Under the pieces are notes generated by a model. It ran no database searches, was not told where the DNA came from, and saw nothing but the letters and a program-made list of their open reading frames with translations. Below are positions 54,812 through 62,868 of a stretch of DNA of 64,000 nucleotides, one piece after another; the stretch's first letter is position 1; the number at the start of each line of letters is the position of its first letter. The translations under genes and the position numbers were made by a program. The DNA lies in NCBI GenBank assembly GCA_018136815.1, contig CM030937.1, forward strand, positions 3,399,820-3,463,819. Reading direction: 5' to 3'. Source of the stretch: Isochrysis galbana. Taxonomy: Eukaryota > Haptophyta > Isochrysidales > Isochrysidaceae.

Positions 54812-56509
54812 TCACCTTCCCAGGAAAACGGTGACGCCGTCTTGAATGTATCCGACAGTATTGGTCGTATTGCCCACGTGAAGGGTGATATTGGCTTGCA
54901 GTTGAACCTCGACCGAACCAACCGCCAACTGACCGAGCAACGACTCAAGCGTTTGCACCGGTGCCGAGAGTTCGACGGGGAAGACTCTGTCTGGCGTCCC
55001 TGACCAGAGTGGCCGCATGACCACGGGCGGATCGAGGACGGGCACGATGACACTTGCGATATGCGCGCCCCCGTACCTCACGGTAGCTGAGAGGCCCAGA
55101 ACCTCGACCGTGACATTGAGCGGGTTGTGCACCCTGAGTCGCGCGCCATCATTGAGCCGGGACCCCATGGCGAGCTGGAGCACGTTCCAAGCCGGGTCGA
55201 GGATCAGCCCGACCGACTCGAAAAGCTGCGCGTTCCGGAGCCCAGGAAGAACCGCCGGCACTGTGAGGCCGGCCAACGCGCCATTGTACAATCGGTTTGA
55301 GACGCTGGTGAAACGTGCGAGCAGTAGCGTTGGGCTACCCGCGAGGTAGCTCTGCAGTGCAATGCTGAAGCGCTCCTGTGCGCCTGCCGCCACAGTGATC
55401 TGACCGCTCAGAGCAATGGACGACTCGCCCCGGAGTAGCTGGACTGAGGAGGATGTGCGGCACGAGGCGAATAAGACAGAGTCCTCATCCAGAATCACGA
55501 GCTCGAGTGAGCCAAGCGGCTCGAACTGAAAGCTAGATGGATTACTCACTGATACCTCGAGCTCAACGCCCAACGGGGGGTGGGCCGCACACCAAGTCGA
55601 GGGCAGCGTGTCCTGCTTGTGGGCCTCGGCGCCGCTGGCTGGGAGCAGGTCTATCTTGCCAGCCCCTGCGTCGTGTAGAGGTGCCGAGGAGGGCGAAGTT
55701 ATGCGCTGACTGCAACCCGGAGGGATCGGGCCGTCAGCAAGGATGAAGCGCTTGAACACCACGTTGAGATCACGGGCGCCAAGCACCGGCACGACCTTAT
55801 TGAGATGGACCCACGAGACAGTGAGCAGGCTGTCGATCAGCGGACCGAGTAGCGGCACATGCGGCATGTGGACGCGGACGGTCACCTGACTTTGCAGCTC
55901 GAGCTCGAGCGAAGGCTGGTGTATGAGCGCGTCGGCGAGCGCCCTGAATGCGACAGGTTCAAGAACATATACCCGACCCGTGAGCGTGACGGCCACCCTT
56001 CCTCCATGGCCGAGCGCCAAGGGCGCCTCTGGCCGTAGCGCGCCGACTGGCCGACCGCCGAAGAGGAGATCGAGCTGCGCCATTTCGATCGTCACGATCA
56101 TCGGGATGATGATCGGCACAAAAATAGTGCCCCGCACTATCGCGGCGGCCGATCCGTCCCACGGCTCTTGCAGCAAGAAGTCGTCGATGCTGAGCGCGGA
56201 GAGGAAGACGAGCGCCTGAACAGCGGCGCGCACGGCGGCGAGCAGTGCAAGTGTGCCCAGAAGCGCGTGGCCGAGTGTGAAGCGCGCTCTGGCCCGCGCA
56301 CGGCGGCGCGTGACGCCCTCCTTCTCGAGCTGTGATGCGCGCTCCTCGCGCTGATCGCAATCCCTCTCCCTCTCCTTCTGGTTCTCCTCCTCTGCCTCGG
56401 TGGTTTGGTGGAGGATGCGCACGCCCTCAAGTGCGGAGGCGACGGAATCGGCGCGCGGTAGTCGCCCGCGCTCGCCGGCTCCCAACCTGCCGATGGGCAT
56501 GAGGATCAT
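54812..56509 (-). CDS. Membrane-anchored LEA14-like / DUF3712-like protein
   Basis: 565 aa in one exon. After an Arg/Glu-rich segment, one membrane helix (ALLGTLALLAAVRAAVQALVFL, about residues 75-97) is followed by a long beta-rich part. It holds Asn-Pro motifs typical of LEA14/WHy beta-sandwich repeats: VSNPSSFQFEPLGSLELVILDED and VHNPLNVTVEVLGLSATVRYGG. Together with the long Val/Leu/Ile-rich strands these suggest two or more tandem modules. Related proteins in fungi (DUF3712) and plants (LEA2, NDR1/HIN1-like) are stress- or membrane-associated; the role here is unknown. The start at 56509 (MILMPIG) follows the GA tract. The frame upstream to 56815 is Ser-Leu translation of the tract. Family assignment is from pattern, not from a search. 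Confidence 0.6.
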   Translation of the reverse strand: MILMPIGRLGAGERGRLPRADSVASALEGVRILHQTTEAEEENQKERERDCDQREERASQLEKEGVTRRRARARARFTLGHALLGTLALLAAVRAAVQALVFLSALSIDDFLLQEPWDGSAAAIVRGTIFVPIIIPMIVTIEMAQLDLLFGGRPVGALRPEAPLALGHGGRVAVTLTGRVYVLEPVAFRALADALIHQPSLELELQSQVTVRVHMPHVPLLGPLIDSLLTVSWVHLNKVVPVLGARDLNVVFKRFILADGPIPPGCSQRITSPSSAPLHDAGAGKIDLLPASGAEAHKQDTLPSTWCAAHPPLGVELEVSVSNPSSFQFEPLGSLELVILDEDSVLFASCRTSSSVQLLRGESSIALSGQITVAAGAQERFSIALQSYLAGSPTLLLARFTSVSNRLYNGALAGLTVPAVLPGLRNAQLFESVGLILDPAWNVLQLAMGSRLNDGARLRVHNPLNVTVEVLGLSATVRYGGAHIASVIVPVLDPPVVMRPLWSGTPDRVFPVELSAPVQTLESLLGQLAVGSVEVQLQANITLHVGNTTNTVGYIQDGVTVFLGR

Positions 56510-56722
56510 CGGCCCCTCTCTGTTAGAAAGAAAAAGAGTGGGGGAAGGAAGGGAAGGGGAAGGGGCGGCAAAGGGGCGGCGAGGAGAGGGGTGCTGCAGC
56601 GTTGTCAAGCGAGGTTGGAGTGGACAGCGTGAGGTGTGCGCTGCTGCCCTTCTCTGGCTGGCAGCCAGGAGAGAGAGAGGGAGGGCGGGGGGGCGGGGGG
56701 GCGGGGAGGGGGGGGGGGGGGG

Positions 56723-56783
<61 letters not shown>

Positions 56784-56985
56784 ATGGAGGCTCGAGGAGC
56801 TGTGAGACCCTGCATAGAAAGAACAAGAGAAGAAGTAAAGGGGAAAGAAGGCGTCGGAAGAAAGGGGGAGCGAGAGGGAGAGAGATGTGCGAGGAGAGAG
56901 AGGGTGTTGTCAGGGAGGAAGAGGTTAGAGAGAGTGGGGGTGTAAGTGAATGAGGAAGGCGCGGGGTGGGGTGGGGTGGGGTGGG
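56510..56985. repeat. GA microsatellite and GGGGT repeats at a gene start
   Basis: 56726-56780 is an almost perfect (GA)n preceded by a run of about 20 G. 56810-56940 is purine-rich. 56960-56983 is (GGGGT)n. It sits immediately upstream of the minus-strand gene and probably includes its promoter. Confidence 0.8.
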
Positions 56986-57479
56986 GGCAGGCAAGGAAGG
57001 GGAGCGGCCGGAGCCTCCGCCTGTCTGTTTATTACTTACGCCTGAAAGGTACGCTTACTTGTACTAATCGACGGGCGAGTAGAACAGCGAGGGCGAGACC
57101 TCCCCCAGCTCTCTTTTCTCGCCGCCACCAGACCAGCCACCCATTTCACTTTTACTCAGCACTCAGCATCTCGACGTCTCGGGTGCTCATATGAACATGA
57201 ATCATGGAACATACAGAAGCATCAACACATCAACACGCAGGGCGGCAGGACGGGCGGGCGCCGCGTTTCATTGTGCTCCCCCCCCCCCCGACCGAGAGAG
57301 GAGGGGCATCCAGGATTAAGACATCGAGATAGCACATTTGGATTTGGACAATTTTGACGCATTTGGGTTGAGAGGCGAATCCACCACCACCACCACTACA
57401 TACACATACCACTACCCTAGACTCGAGACTCGCTCGCTTCTGATCTTCTGATTCGCTCGAGAGGTCTTGAAGATCTTGC

Positions 57480-57655
57480 AGCTTGCGCAGTGCATGCAGC
57501 CCTATCCCGCAGCACGCAGCACACAACACGCGGGCGGCGGCGGGAGGGATGGGGCAGTGCATGCAGTCCGCAGTCCTGCCCCGCAGCGTGCAGCACGCCC
57601 CGTAGCACGCAGCACGCAGCACGCAGCACGCGGGCGGCGGCGGGGGGGGGGGGGG
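57480..57655. repeat. Imperfect 'gcagcacgc' repeats with duplicated CGGGCGGCGGCGGG blocks
   Basis: The block 'cacgcgggcggcggcggg' occurs at about 57527 and 57627, each preceded by 'cgcagcacgcagcac'-type units. A run of about 15 G follows. It is low-complexity DNA. Confidence 0.65.
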
Positions 57656-57689
57656 GGTTGGATTTTGACTGCGAAAAAATCAGAAGGTA

Positions 57690-57913
57690 CAACCCGATGT
57701 CGATGTCCGCGCCGGTTTGAAGTCCGCCACACCAAGCGCCATGCCGCGCCTCCCGCCGATCCGGCGTTGGTCAACGACTCGGATATTCTCGAGCAGTGGC
57801 TTAACCACTACGGTCGACACAGTAAGGCCTACGCCCTACGCCAAGTCGGCCAACGCGCCCCTCGAGTACCAAGTGATGGCGGCGGGGGGGTCATCAAGGT
57901 GTTGGATGGCTGA
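57690..57913 (+). CDS. Possible exon, unknown protein
   Basis: One frame reads RRFEVRHTKRHAAPPADPALVNDSDILEQWLNHYGRHSKAYALRQVGQRAP before turning Gly-rich. The DSDILEQWLNHYGRHSKAYAL segment looks protein-like, but no family, start or splice context supports it. It could be part of another element. Confidence 0.25.
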
Positions 57914-58084
57914 CGGTAACGACGATGCTACTGGCACAACCTCGGGTGGAGACACAAGACTCTCAACGATACTAGCAGAGCTTGGTCCACCATCTTGAGG
58001 TTGAGCCCCGCGCGGACTCGAAACGGCCGCGAGGGAGAAGTGAGAAGCAGAGACCTCAGTCTCAGTATAAACATACGGAGGTTA

Positions 58085-58176
58085 GAATGAGCATCCACGA
58101 TGCATGAGATGGATGTATCCATGATAGATAGATATGCATCTATGATGCACATATCATGGATGTATCCATGATATGT
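58085..58176. repeat. Palindromic 'gatggatgtatccatgat' repeats
   Basis: 58151-58174 is a palindrome with 11-bp arms and a 2-nt centre. A shorter version of the same (atggatgtatccat) lies about 40 bp upstream. Confidence 0.85.
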
Positions 58177-58179
58177 TAG

Positions 58180-58600
58180 CCCTGGTCCCTCCTTGCCCTC
58201 GTTCCCCCGCGCTCGCCCTCGTTCTCGTCGCAGGTCGCAGGTGCAGGTGTTCGCCGCTGTGGGTTTTTTCCCCAAGCGGCTAACCTACTTCCTCGCCCCT
58301 TTGTTTTGATCAGCACACGAGGAGAGTTGTAGATTCCCTCCTTACTTCTACTAACCCTTCCCTGTAACCGTTGATTGCATCGGCTTTCCCCGTCGCATCG
58401 TCGCTCTCCTTTCGGCTCTCTCTTCCTTGTTTCTTGTTTTTCCATTCCCCGTGCTCCCCCGTTCAAGTGGGGAAAGGTACGTGAATGTGAGGGAGAGTTA
58501 GGCCAGTGTTGTGAGAGCGTGACGTTTGTGTGTCGTGCTGGTTCTCTTGGATCGGAGGGGTCGGAGTCGGTCTCTCCATAGCGCCAGTTGTCTGGGTGCA
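58180..58600 (+). mobile_element. LINE 5' leader copy
   Basis: 58180-58345 matches 10.15-10.32 kb and 58340-58600 matches 13.99-14.25 kb. It therefore contains, in one piece, two segments that are separate at those loci and shows their native order. No coding part follows. Confidence 0.7.
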
Positions 58601-58990
58601 ACATGCCTTTCGTAACCTTCGTCGACTCCAATCAATACTCCAATTGGGAAACAAAATACTCCGCCTGCAGTGGCGCTTTTTCTTCTTCTACCTAGGCTGC
58701 CCCGTCCAATGGTTCTCCAAGATGCAACGCTCGGTTAGGCGAGTCGCTCTGCTATATTGAGCGCTTGTGCTATAAGTGATAAGTTCGTGTTCATGACCAG
58801 GGCGCCTTTATCATTTGTTGTAAAGATAGGGGCGGGCGCTGAGGTCGCGTGGGGATGTTACTTCATCAAACGTGAAAGATACCAGAGGGGGTCCGTCCGC
58901 GGCGGGCGGGAGGGGGAAACGGGGGAAGATGGGAAGGGAGAAAAAGCGGGGTGAGCCGGCCGGCCGGTCCGCGCGCGGCTGAGCAGCTGG
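58600..58990. other. LINE remnant and PITHD1 upstream region
   Basis: 58780-58860 is a diverged copy of the LINE coding tail at 18.73-18.8 kb (antisense). 58890-58950 is G/A-rich and precedes the PITHD1 start. Confidence 0.4.
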
Positions 58991-58997
58991 CGCGCCC

Positions 58998-59624
58998 ATG
59001 TCGCACAGCGGACCATTCCGCTGCCAGTGTGGCCAGATTCACGCCGACCAGTACAACGGGCCCTCGAACGATCTGCTCTCCTTCATCGACACGGGCGGCC
59101 TCTCGGCTCTCAACGAGTCAGAGGCAGGCGCCTGCCGCCACATCTTCCGTCCTTACGAGCGGCGGCTGGAGCGGGAGCGATGGCTCGAGTCGGACGACGA
59201 TGACCCGCAGCTAATCATTCATATCCCCTTCATTTCGCCCGTCAAGATACAGAGCCTCACACTCATCGGTGGCCCCGATGGTATGGCACCGCGCGATGTG
59301 CGCGCCTTCATCAACCACGAGGCTCTCGACTTTGCCGATGCCGAAGATGTCGCGCCGGTACAGACGTGGGAGATGGCTGACGGCGATCCTAATGGTGTTC
59401 TCGAGTACCCCACACAATTCTCCAAGTTTCAGAACGTCTCCAAGTTATCGCTCTTTGTCGCCGGTAATCACGGAGCCGATATGACACGCATCTACTACCT
59501 TGGTCTCAAGGGAATCGGTACAGAACACCAACGACGAGCCGTGCAGGCCGTGTACGAGTTGAGACCAGTTGAGCAGGACACGGATATTAAGGACACGCTG
59601 CAAGCCGGCCAGAACGCCATGTAG
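58998..59624 (+). CDS. PITHD1: PITH domain-containing protein
   Basis: 208 aa, uninterrupted, close to the 211 aa of human PITHD1. It opens with MSHSGPFRCQCGQIHADQYNGPSNDLLSFID. The PITH domain (the proteasome-interacting module of thioredoxin-like TXNL1) follows: ALNESEAGACRHIFRPYERRLERE, LIIHIPFISPVKIQSLTLIGG, PRDVRAFINHEALDFADAED, YPTQFSKFQNVSKLSLFVAGNHG, TRIYYLGLKGIGTEHQR and AVYELRP. There is no thioredoxin domain, which distinguishes it from TXNL1. Predicted soluble cytosolic/nuclear protein. The ATG at 58998 directly precedes the conserved N-terminus. No intron is needed, unlike most genes here. Confidence 0.95.
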   Translation: MSHSGPFRCQCGQIHADQYNGPSNDLLSFIDTGGLSALNESEAGACRHIFRPYERRLERERWLESDDDDPQLIIHIPFISPVKIQSLTLIGGPDGMAPRDVRAFINHEALDFADAEDVAPVQTWEMADGDPNGVLEYPTQFSKFQNVSKLSLFVAGNHGADMTRIYYLGLKGIGTEHQRRAVQAVYELRPVEQDTDIKDTLQAGQNAM

Positions 59625-60189
59625 CCGGCACCATGTATCGGCATTCGATAGGGAGAGCGGTGGTCTCGGCCGAGTGCTCACACGGAAAGTTTGAGCACTT
59701 GCACGATCCGCCACCACACCAACTGCTCTACCGCTGAACAAATGAGCTCCGTCTACAAGCACGGCTTACAGGTTTCGTCATTCATGAATCACCCTTCGCC
59801 TCCTCGACTTCACGCAGCCTCTGCTTCAATACATTTGCAGTGCACTTCTTGTGACCTAGTGTTCATAGCTATGACATTTCTGCTCGTTCACTGTGCCTTG
59901 TGTGAGCCGAATTGATGGCCGCAAGAGATCCGGCAAGGCTGTGCATGCACATGCCCTCACGCACACTTCTAGGTGGGACTTCGAAAGACGTAGGGCTCTT
60001 ACTGGCGTGGGTTGAGGGCGACTATAGCGACCACCACTGCCTACCGTTTCGTGATTGGCTAGAAGCACTCTCCGCACGCAGTGGGTGGGGTTCTTGTCAT
60101 CCTCCTACGGTCGGGATGGCGCCGCTTTCGTTGCATGTCAGCGTCTCCTCGGCGTTCAAAAATTAGTTAACACTGTGACCTAAACAAAA
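59625..60189. other. Intergenic, no supported gene
   Basis: Probably PITHD1 3' UTR and spacer up to the LINE-associated motif at 60190. No coding signal I trust. Confidence 0.4.
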
Positions 60190-61030
60190 CATCTGAAGAT
60201 TCTGGGCTAACACCTACTACCTTCTAGGTCTACAGAACTATCAGTAAACTGATAGGGTCATGGAGCGCGCGCCGCCTCCCTCCCTCGCTACCCCTACCCT
60301 CGCCGCGATGGACGAAGCTTTGATGGACACGCCGCCTGTCGCCGAAGCGACCGCGCCAGGACGACCCCCCCGCCAGGTGGGCACAGGAGCCACCGAGCCA
60401 CACCCACACACCACCGCGAACAGCGTGAGCAAGGCCGCCATGCTGACAGCCAAGCTGCAGCACAACACCCACAACTCCCTCCACAGTCCAAAGCCACAAC
60501 CAGCACAACTCACAACTCCAGGCCGAGACGATCCACTAGGGAAGGCCTCCAGGCCCGGCCCCTACACAGCCGCGATACCGCCCTCGTGCCCAGGCACGAG
60601 GGGCTGGCCCGGCATCATCAGAGACTCAGCTCTCCAATGGGCAAGCCACAAACACGCAATGCAAATTGTATTGTGCAACCATGCTGGACCCGCATGAAGT
60701 GCCTGAACGTTTGCCCATAAGGGAAGGAGACATAATACTTCTGTATAAAATGGGCGACACAAGGGACCCTAGGAACTATAGACCCATCACGCTACTACAA
60801 AGTGATTATAAAATCATAGCCAAGATCATCCTTACGAATAGGCTAAAAAAGGTTAACGCAAGATATTCCTCGATAGAGACAAGCTCGTCGTTCTGGCCTT
60901 GTGAAAAATGGTACTTATACGTCGTTCATGTCGCGATCCTCTTATTCATCGGTTGCTATGCCCATGCCCTCTTGGGCCGTCTTAGCAGAGTCGCTCGAGT
61001 TTGCGGAGAGAAGGGCGAAGGGCGGAGTAT
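60190..61030 (+). mobile_element. LINE copy: 5' end, ORF1 start, then jump to reverse transcriptase
   Basis: A hairpin (arms 60238-60244 and 60249-60255, loop taaa), 4-nt spacer, then ATG at 60260 opening MERAPPPSLATPT. The frame ends at 60697. Near 60700 the sequence moves to the beginning of a LINE reverse transcriptase (PIREGDIILLYKMGDTRDPRNYRPITLL, then YKIIAKIILTNRLKKV), which soon decays. Everything between ORF1 N-terminus and reverse transcriptase is missing. It is the only place in the window where reverse-transcriptase motif 1 is readable. Confidence 0.75.
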
Positions 61031-62395
61031 CTTTCTATGATTCTGATCATTACTGAAAAACTATTGTTATAGTTTTAGCGATGGAGCGCGCGCCGACCGC
61101 TCCCACTCCCCAGCCCCCCGCCGCCACGACGCCCCAACGGGGCCGCCCCAAGCCGCCGGAGCCGAAGCGCTCGCAGGCCTCCGCACCGCCCGACCACGAC
61201 GTCGAGATGGCGCCGCCTCCCTCGCCTCCCAGGCAGCCACAGAAGCAGGGAACAGGCAGGGCCTTGTTCCCTGCAGACCAGCAGACCCTGAGCCAGGCTC
61301 AGCCCACCAGTGCCGTGGCTCAGCCACCCACTCAAGGACTCCCCATGGGATGTGGCAGCTCTGCTGCCACCCCCATGGAGGCAACTCCTACCACCTGTGC
61401 ACCCCTCGGGGGCGGGCACATGACACAACAAACAATCCTTGGAGCTTTTGCTCCCTCCAAACAACAACCACATCAGCCGCCCAAGTCATACGCGCAAGCC
61501 GCACATGGACACAAGGGGAAGGAACCACACAAGCAAGCCCAGCAACCACCAGCCCAACAGCATCAGCCACAGTCGCGCAAGCGGGCCGACCCTCAATCGG
61601 ATCCAAAGCCGACCCCAAACAGCACTACCCCTTTCGCTTCCCCCCCTCCAGAGGAGGAAGAGGAGCCGGAAGACACCCCCTTTTTCATTCAGCTAGCTCA
61701 GCTAGCTGAGGACAAAAAGGACATTAAGAGTGAGGATGTAGCTACATTCATGAAATTCCTACTCTCTAGGCTGGAAGGCCTAGATGCCACGCCAGACGGT
61801 ATGGATAAGGGCCGAAAGGGCCCTTGGATTTTCTACGTCGACGACGATGCACACAATCAATTCAAGGCGGCCTACGGCGACAAAATTCAAACGGTGCTCT
61901 CGGGAGTCCAGCACGAATTTGGAGTCACCTATGGCGAGCTAGCCGATTCAGCGCCACGCAAGTCTAGCGCGGTCCGGTCCTCCCTCAAGGAGGTCGCCAC
62001 GTACATCGTTTTCCGCATCTTCGACCCAGTTAAGGCGTACAAAACCAAGACTCGACACTTGGCTAGCGCACTGGAGCGTGAAGGCTTCCATGTCCTTAGG
62101 GGCAACCAACAACGAGTCAAAACTACGATCGAAGGAATCACGAAAGTCGAGGCGGGTAAGCGCCCGATCTGGCACTTCTACGTATACACGGACACGACGG
62201 CCCTAGGCCATCGATTCCCAAGGACCTTTCACGTGACAGCGCGCGCGGCCTCCCCGGAACCAGCTTCTCCGAAAATGAGGGAACTGGGAAAGGGGAAGGG
62301 GGTTGTTAGGGGTTAAGGTCGGGTAGTAGGGAGGTACACTAGCACACTGCCTCACGCCGCACACGTAGCGGGGAATTTTAAGAAGATTTTTTTTT
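61031..62395 (+). mobile_element. Internally deleted LINE with both ends
   Basis: 5' segment 'atgattctgatcattactg' (61038), a perfect 8-bp hairpin (61057-61064, 61069-61076), ATG at 61081, ORF1, then a 3' end 'cacacgtagcggggaattttaagaag' plus T-tract (62387-62395). Immediately after, 'atgattctgatcattactga' starts again at 62396, so copies lie head to tail. Confidence 0.75.
61081..62316 (+). CDS. LINE ORF1 product, truncated before the zinc fingers
   Basis: 411 aa. About 190 Pro/Gln/Ala-rich residues are followed by an acidic patch (PEEEEEPEDTPFF). The conserved globular domain follows: GPWIFYVDDDAHNQFKAAYG, LASALEREGFHVLRGNQQRVK and IWHFYVYTD. This is homologous to the 13.8-11.2 and 42.2-43.2 kb copies. 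It stops in low-complexity sequence soon after FHVTARAAS, where the full ORF would continue into CCCH zinc motifs and endonuclease. Likely RNA-binding by analogy with LINE ORF1 proteins, but no known fold is recognised. The reading frame is intact. Confidence 0.75.
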   Translation: MERAPTAPTPQPPAATTPQRGRPKPPEPKRSQASAPPDHDVEMAPPPSPPRQPQKQGTGRALFPADQQTLSQAQPTSAVAQPPTQGLPMGCGSSAATPMEATPTTCAPLGGGHMTQQTILGAFAPSKQQPHQPPKSYAQAAHGHKGKEPHKQAQQPPAQQHQPQSRKRADPQSDPKPTPNSTTPFASPPPEEEEEPEDTPFFIQLAQLAEDKKDIKSEDVATFMKFLLSRLEGLDATPDGMDKGRKGPWIFYVDDDAHNQFKAAYGDKIQTVLSGVQHEFGVTYGELADSAPRKSSAVRSSLKEVATYIVFRIFDPVKAYKTKTRHLASALEREGFHVLRGNQQRVKTTIEGITKVEAGKRPIWHFYVYTDTTALGHRFPRTFHVTARAASPEPASPKMRELGKGKGVVRG

Positions 62396-62632
62396 ATGAT
62401 TCTGATCATTACTGATTCTTTCTTTAGAGAAAGTGATACCGTCGTAGTGGATGATGGATCGCGGCGGTACGAGGGCGGTATCGCGGCTAGACACGAGAGG
62501 AAACCGAAAAAAGACAACCGACGGTACCCTAGGTGACGCACAAAACCCAGCAAACTGTCCCCGAAAACGACCCGGCCACTTAGCGGAACAAGAGGGAGGT
62601 GAGGATCTCACTCACCGCAAATAATAATACAA
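62396..62632 (+). mobile_element. Next LINE 5' end, head-to-tail
   Basis: 'atgattctgatcattactgattctttctttagagaaag' repeats the 61.04 kb 5' segment, with a 6-bp hairpin (loop ttag). The ATG (62450) is farther away and its frame (MMDRGGTRAVSRLDTRGNRKK) is unlike the other copies. It breaks off by about 62630. Confidence 0.45.
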
Positions 62633-62830
62633 CATCTGAATCTGAAGATTCGGGCTACTCACGCTAGCTATACGGGTCCACGCACTCACGGTACTCACTC
62701 ATGACATCGCCTATACCCCAGTACACTCACTCCCTTACACCACCCCCTTCATTCCTTTGTTTTTGGTATCGGGGGGGGGGGGGGGGCGTGCACTACAACG
62801 GGCCAAGTGCAGGGGGTGGGCTGGGGCAGA
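62633..62830 (-). mobile_element. LINE 3' UTR fragment
   Basis: On minus it ends '...gcccgaatcttcagattcagatg' plus a T-rich tail. 62740-62800 matches the 3' UTR block at 6.18-6.25 and 28.21-28.28 kb. A run of about 16 G lies at 62771-62786. Confidence 0.55.
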
Positions 62831-62868
62831 CCTGCTGGTGTGGGCTGTTCCTGTGGCAAAACAAACAT

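Noticed and set aside
56510..56815. N-terminal extension of the LEA14-like protein with a Ser-Leu repeat
   Set aside because: It is translation of the (GA)n microsatellite; a normal ATG follows at 56509.
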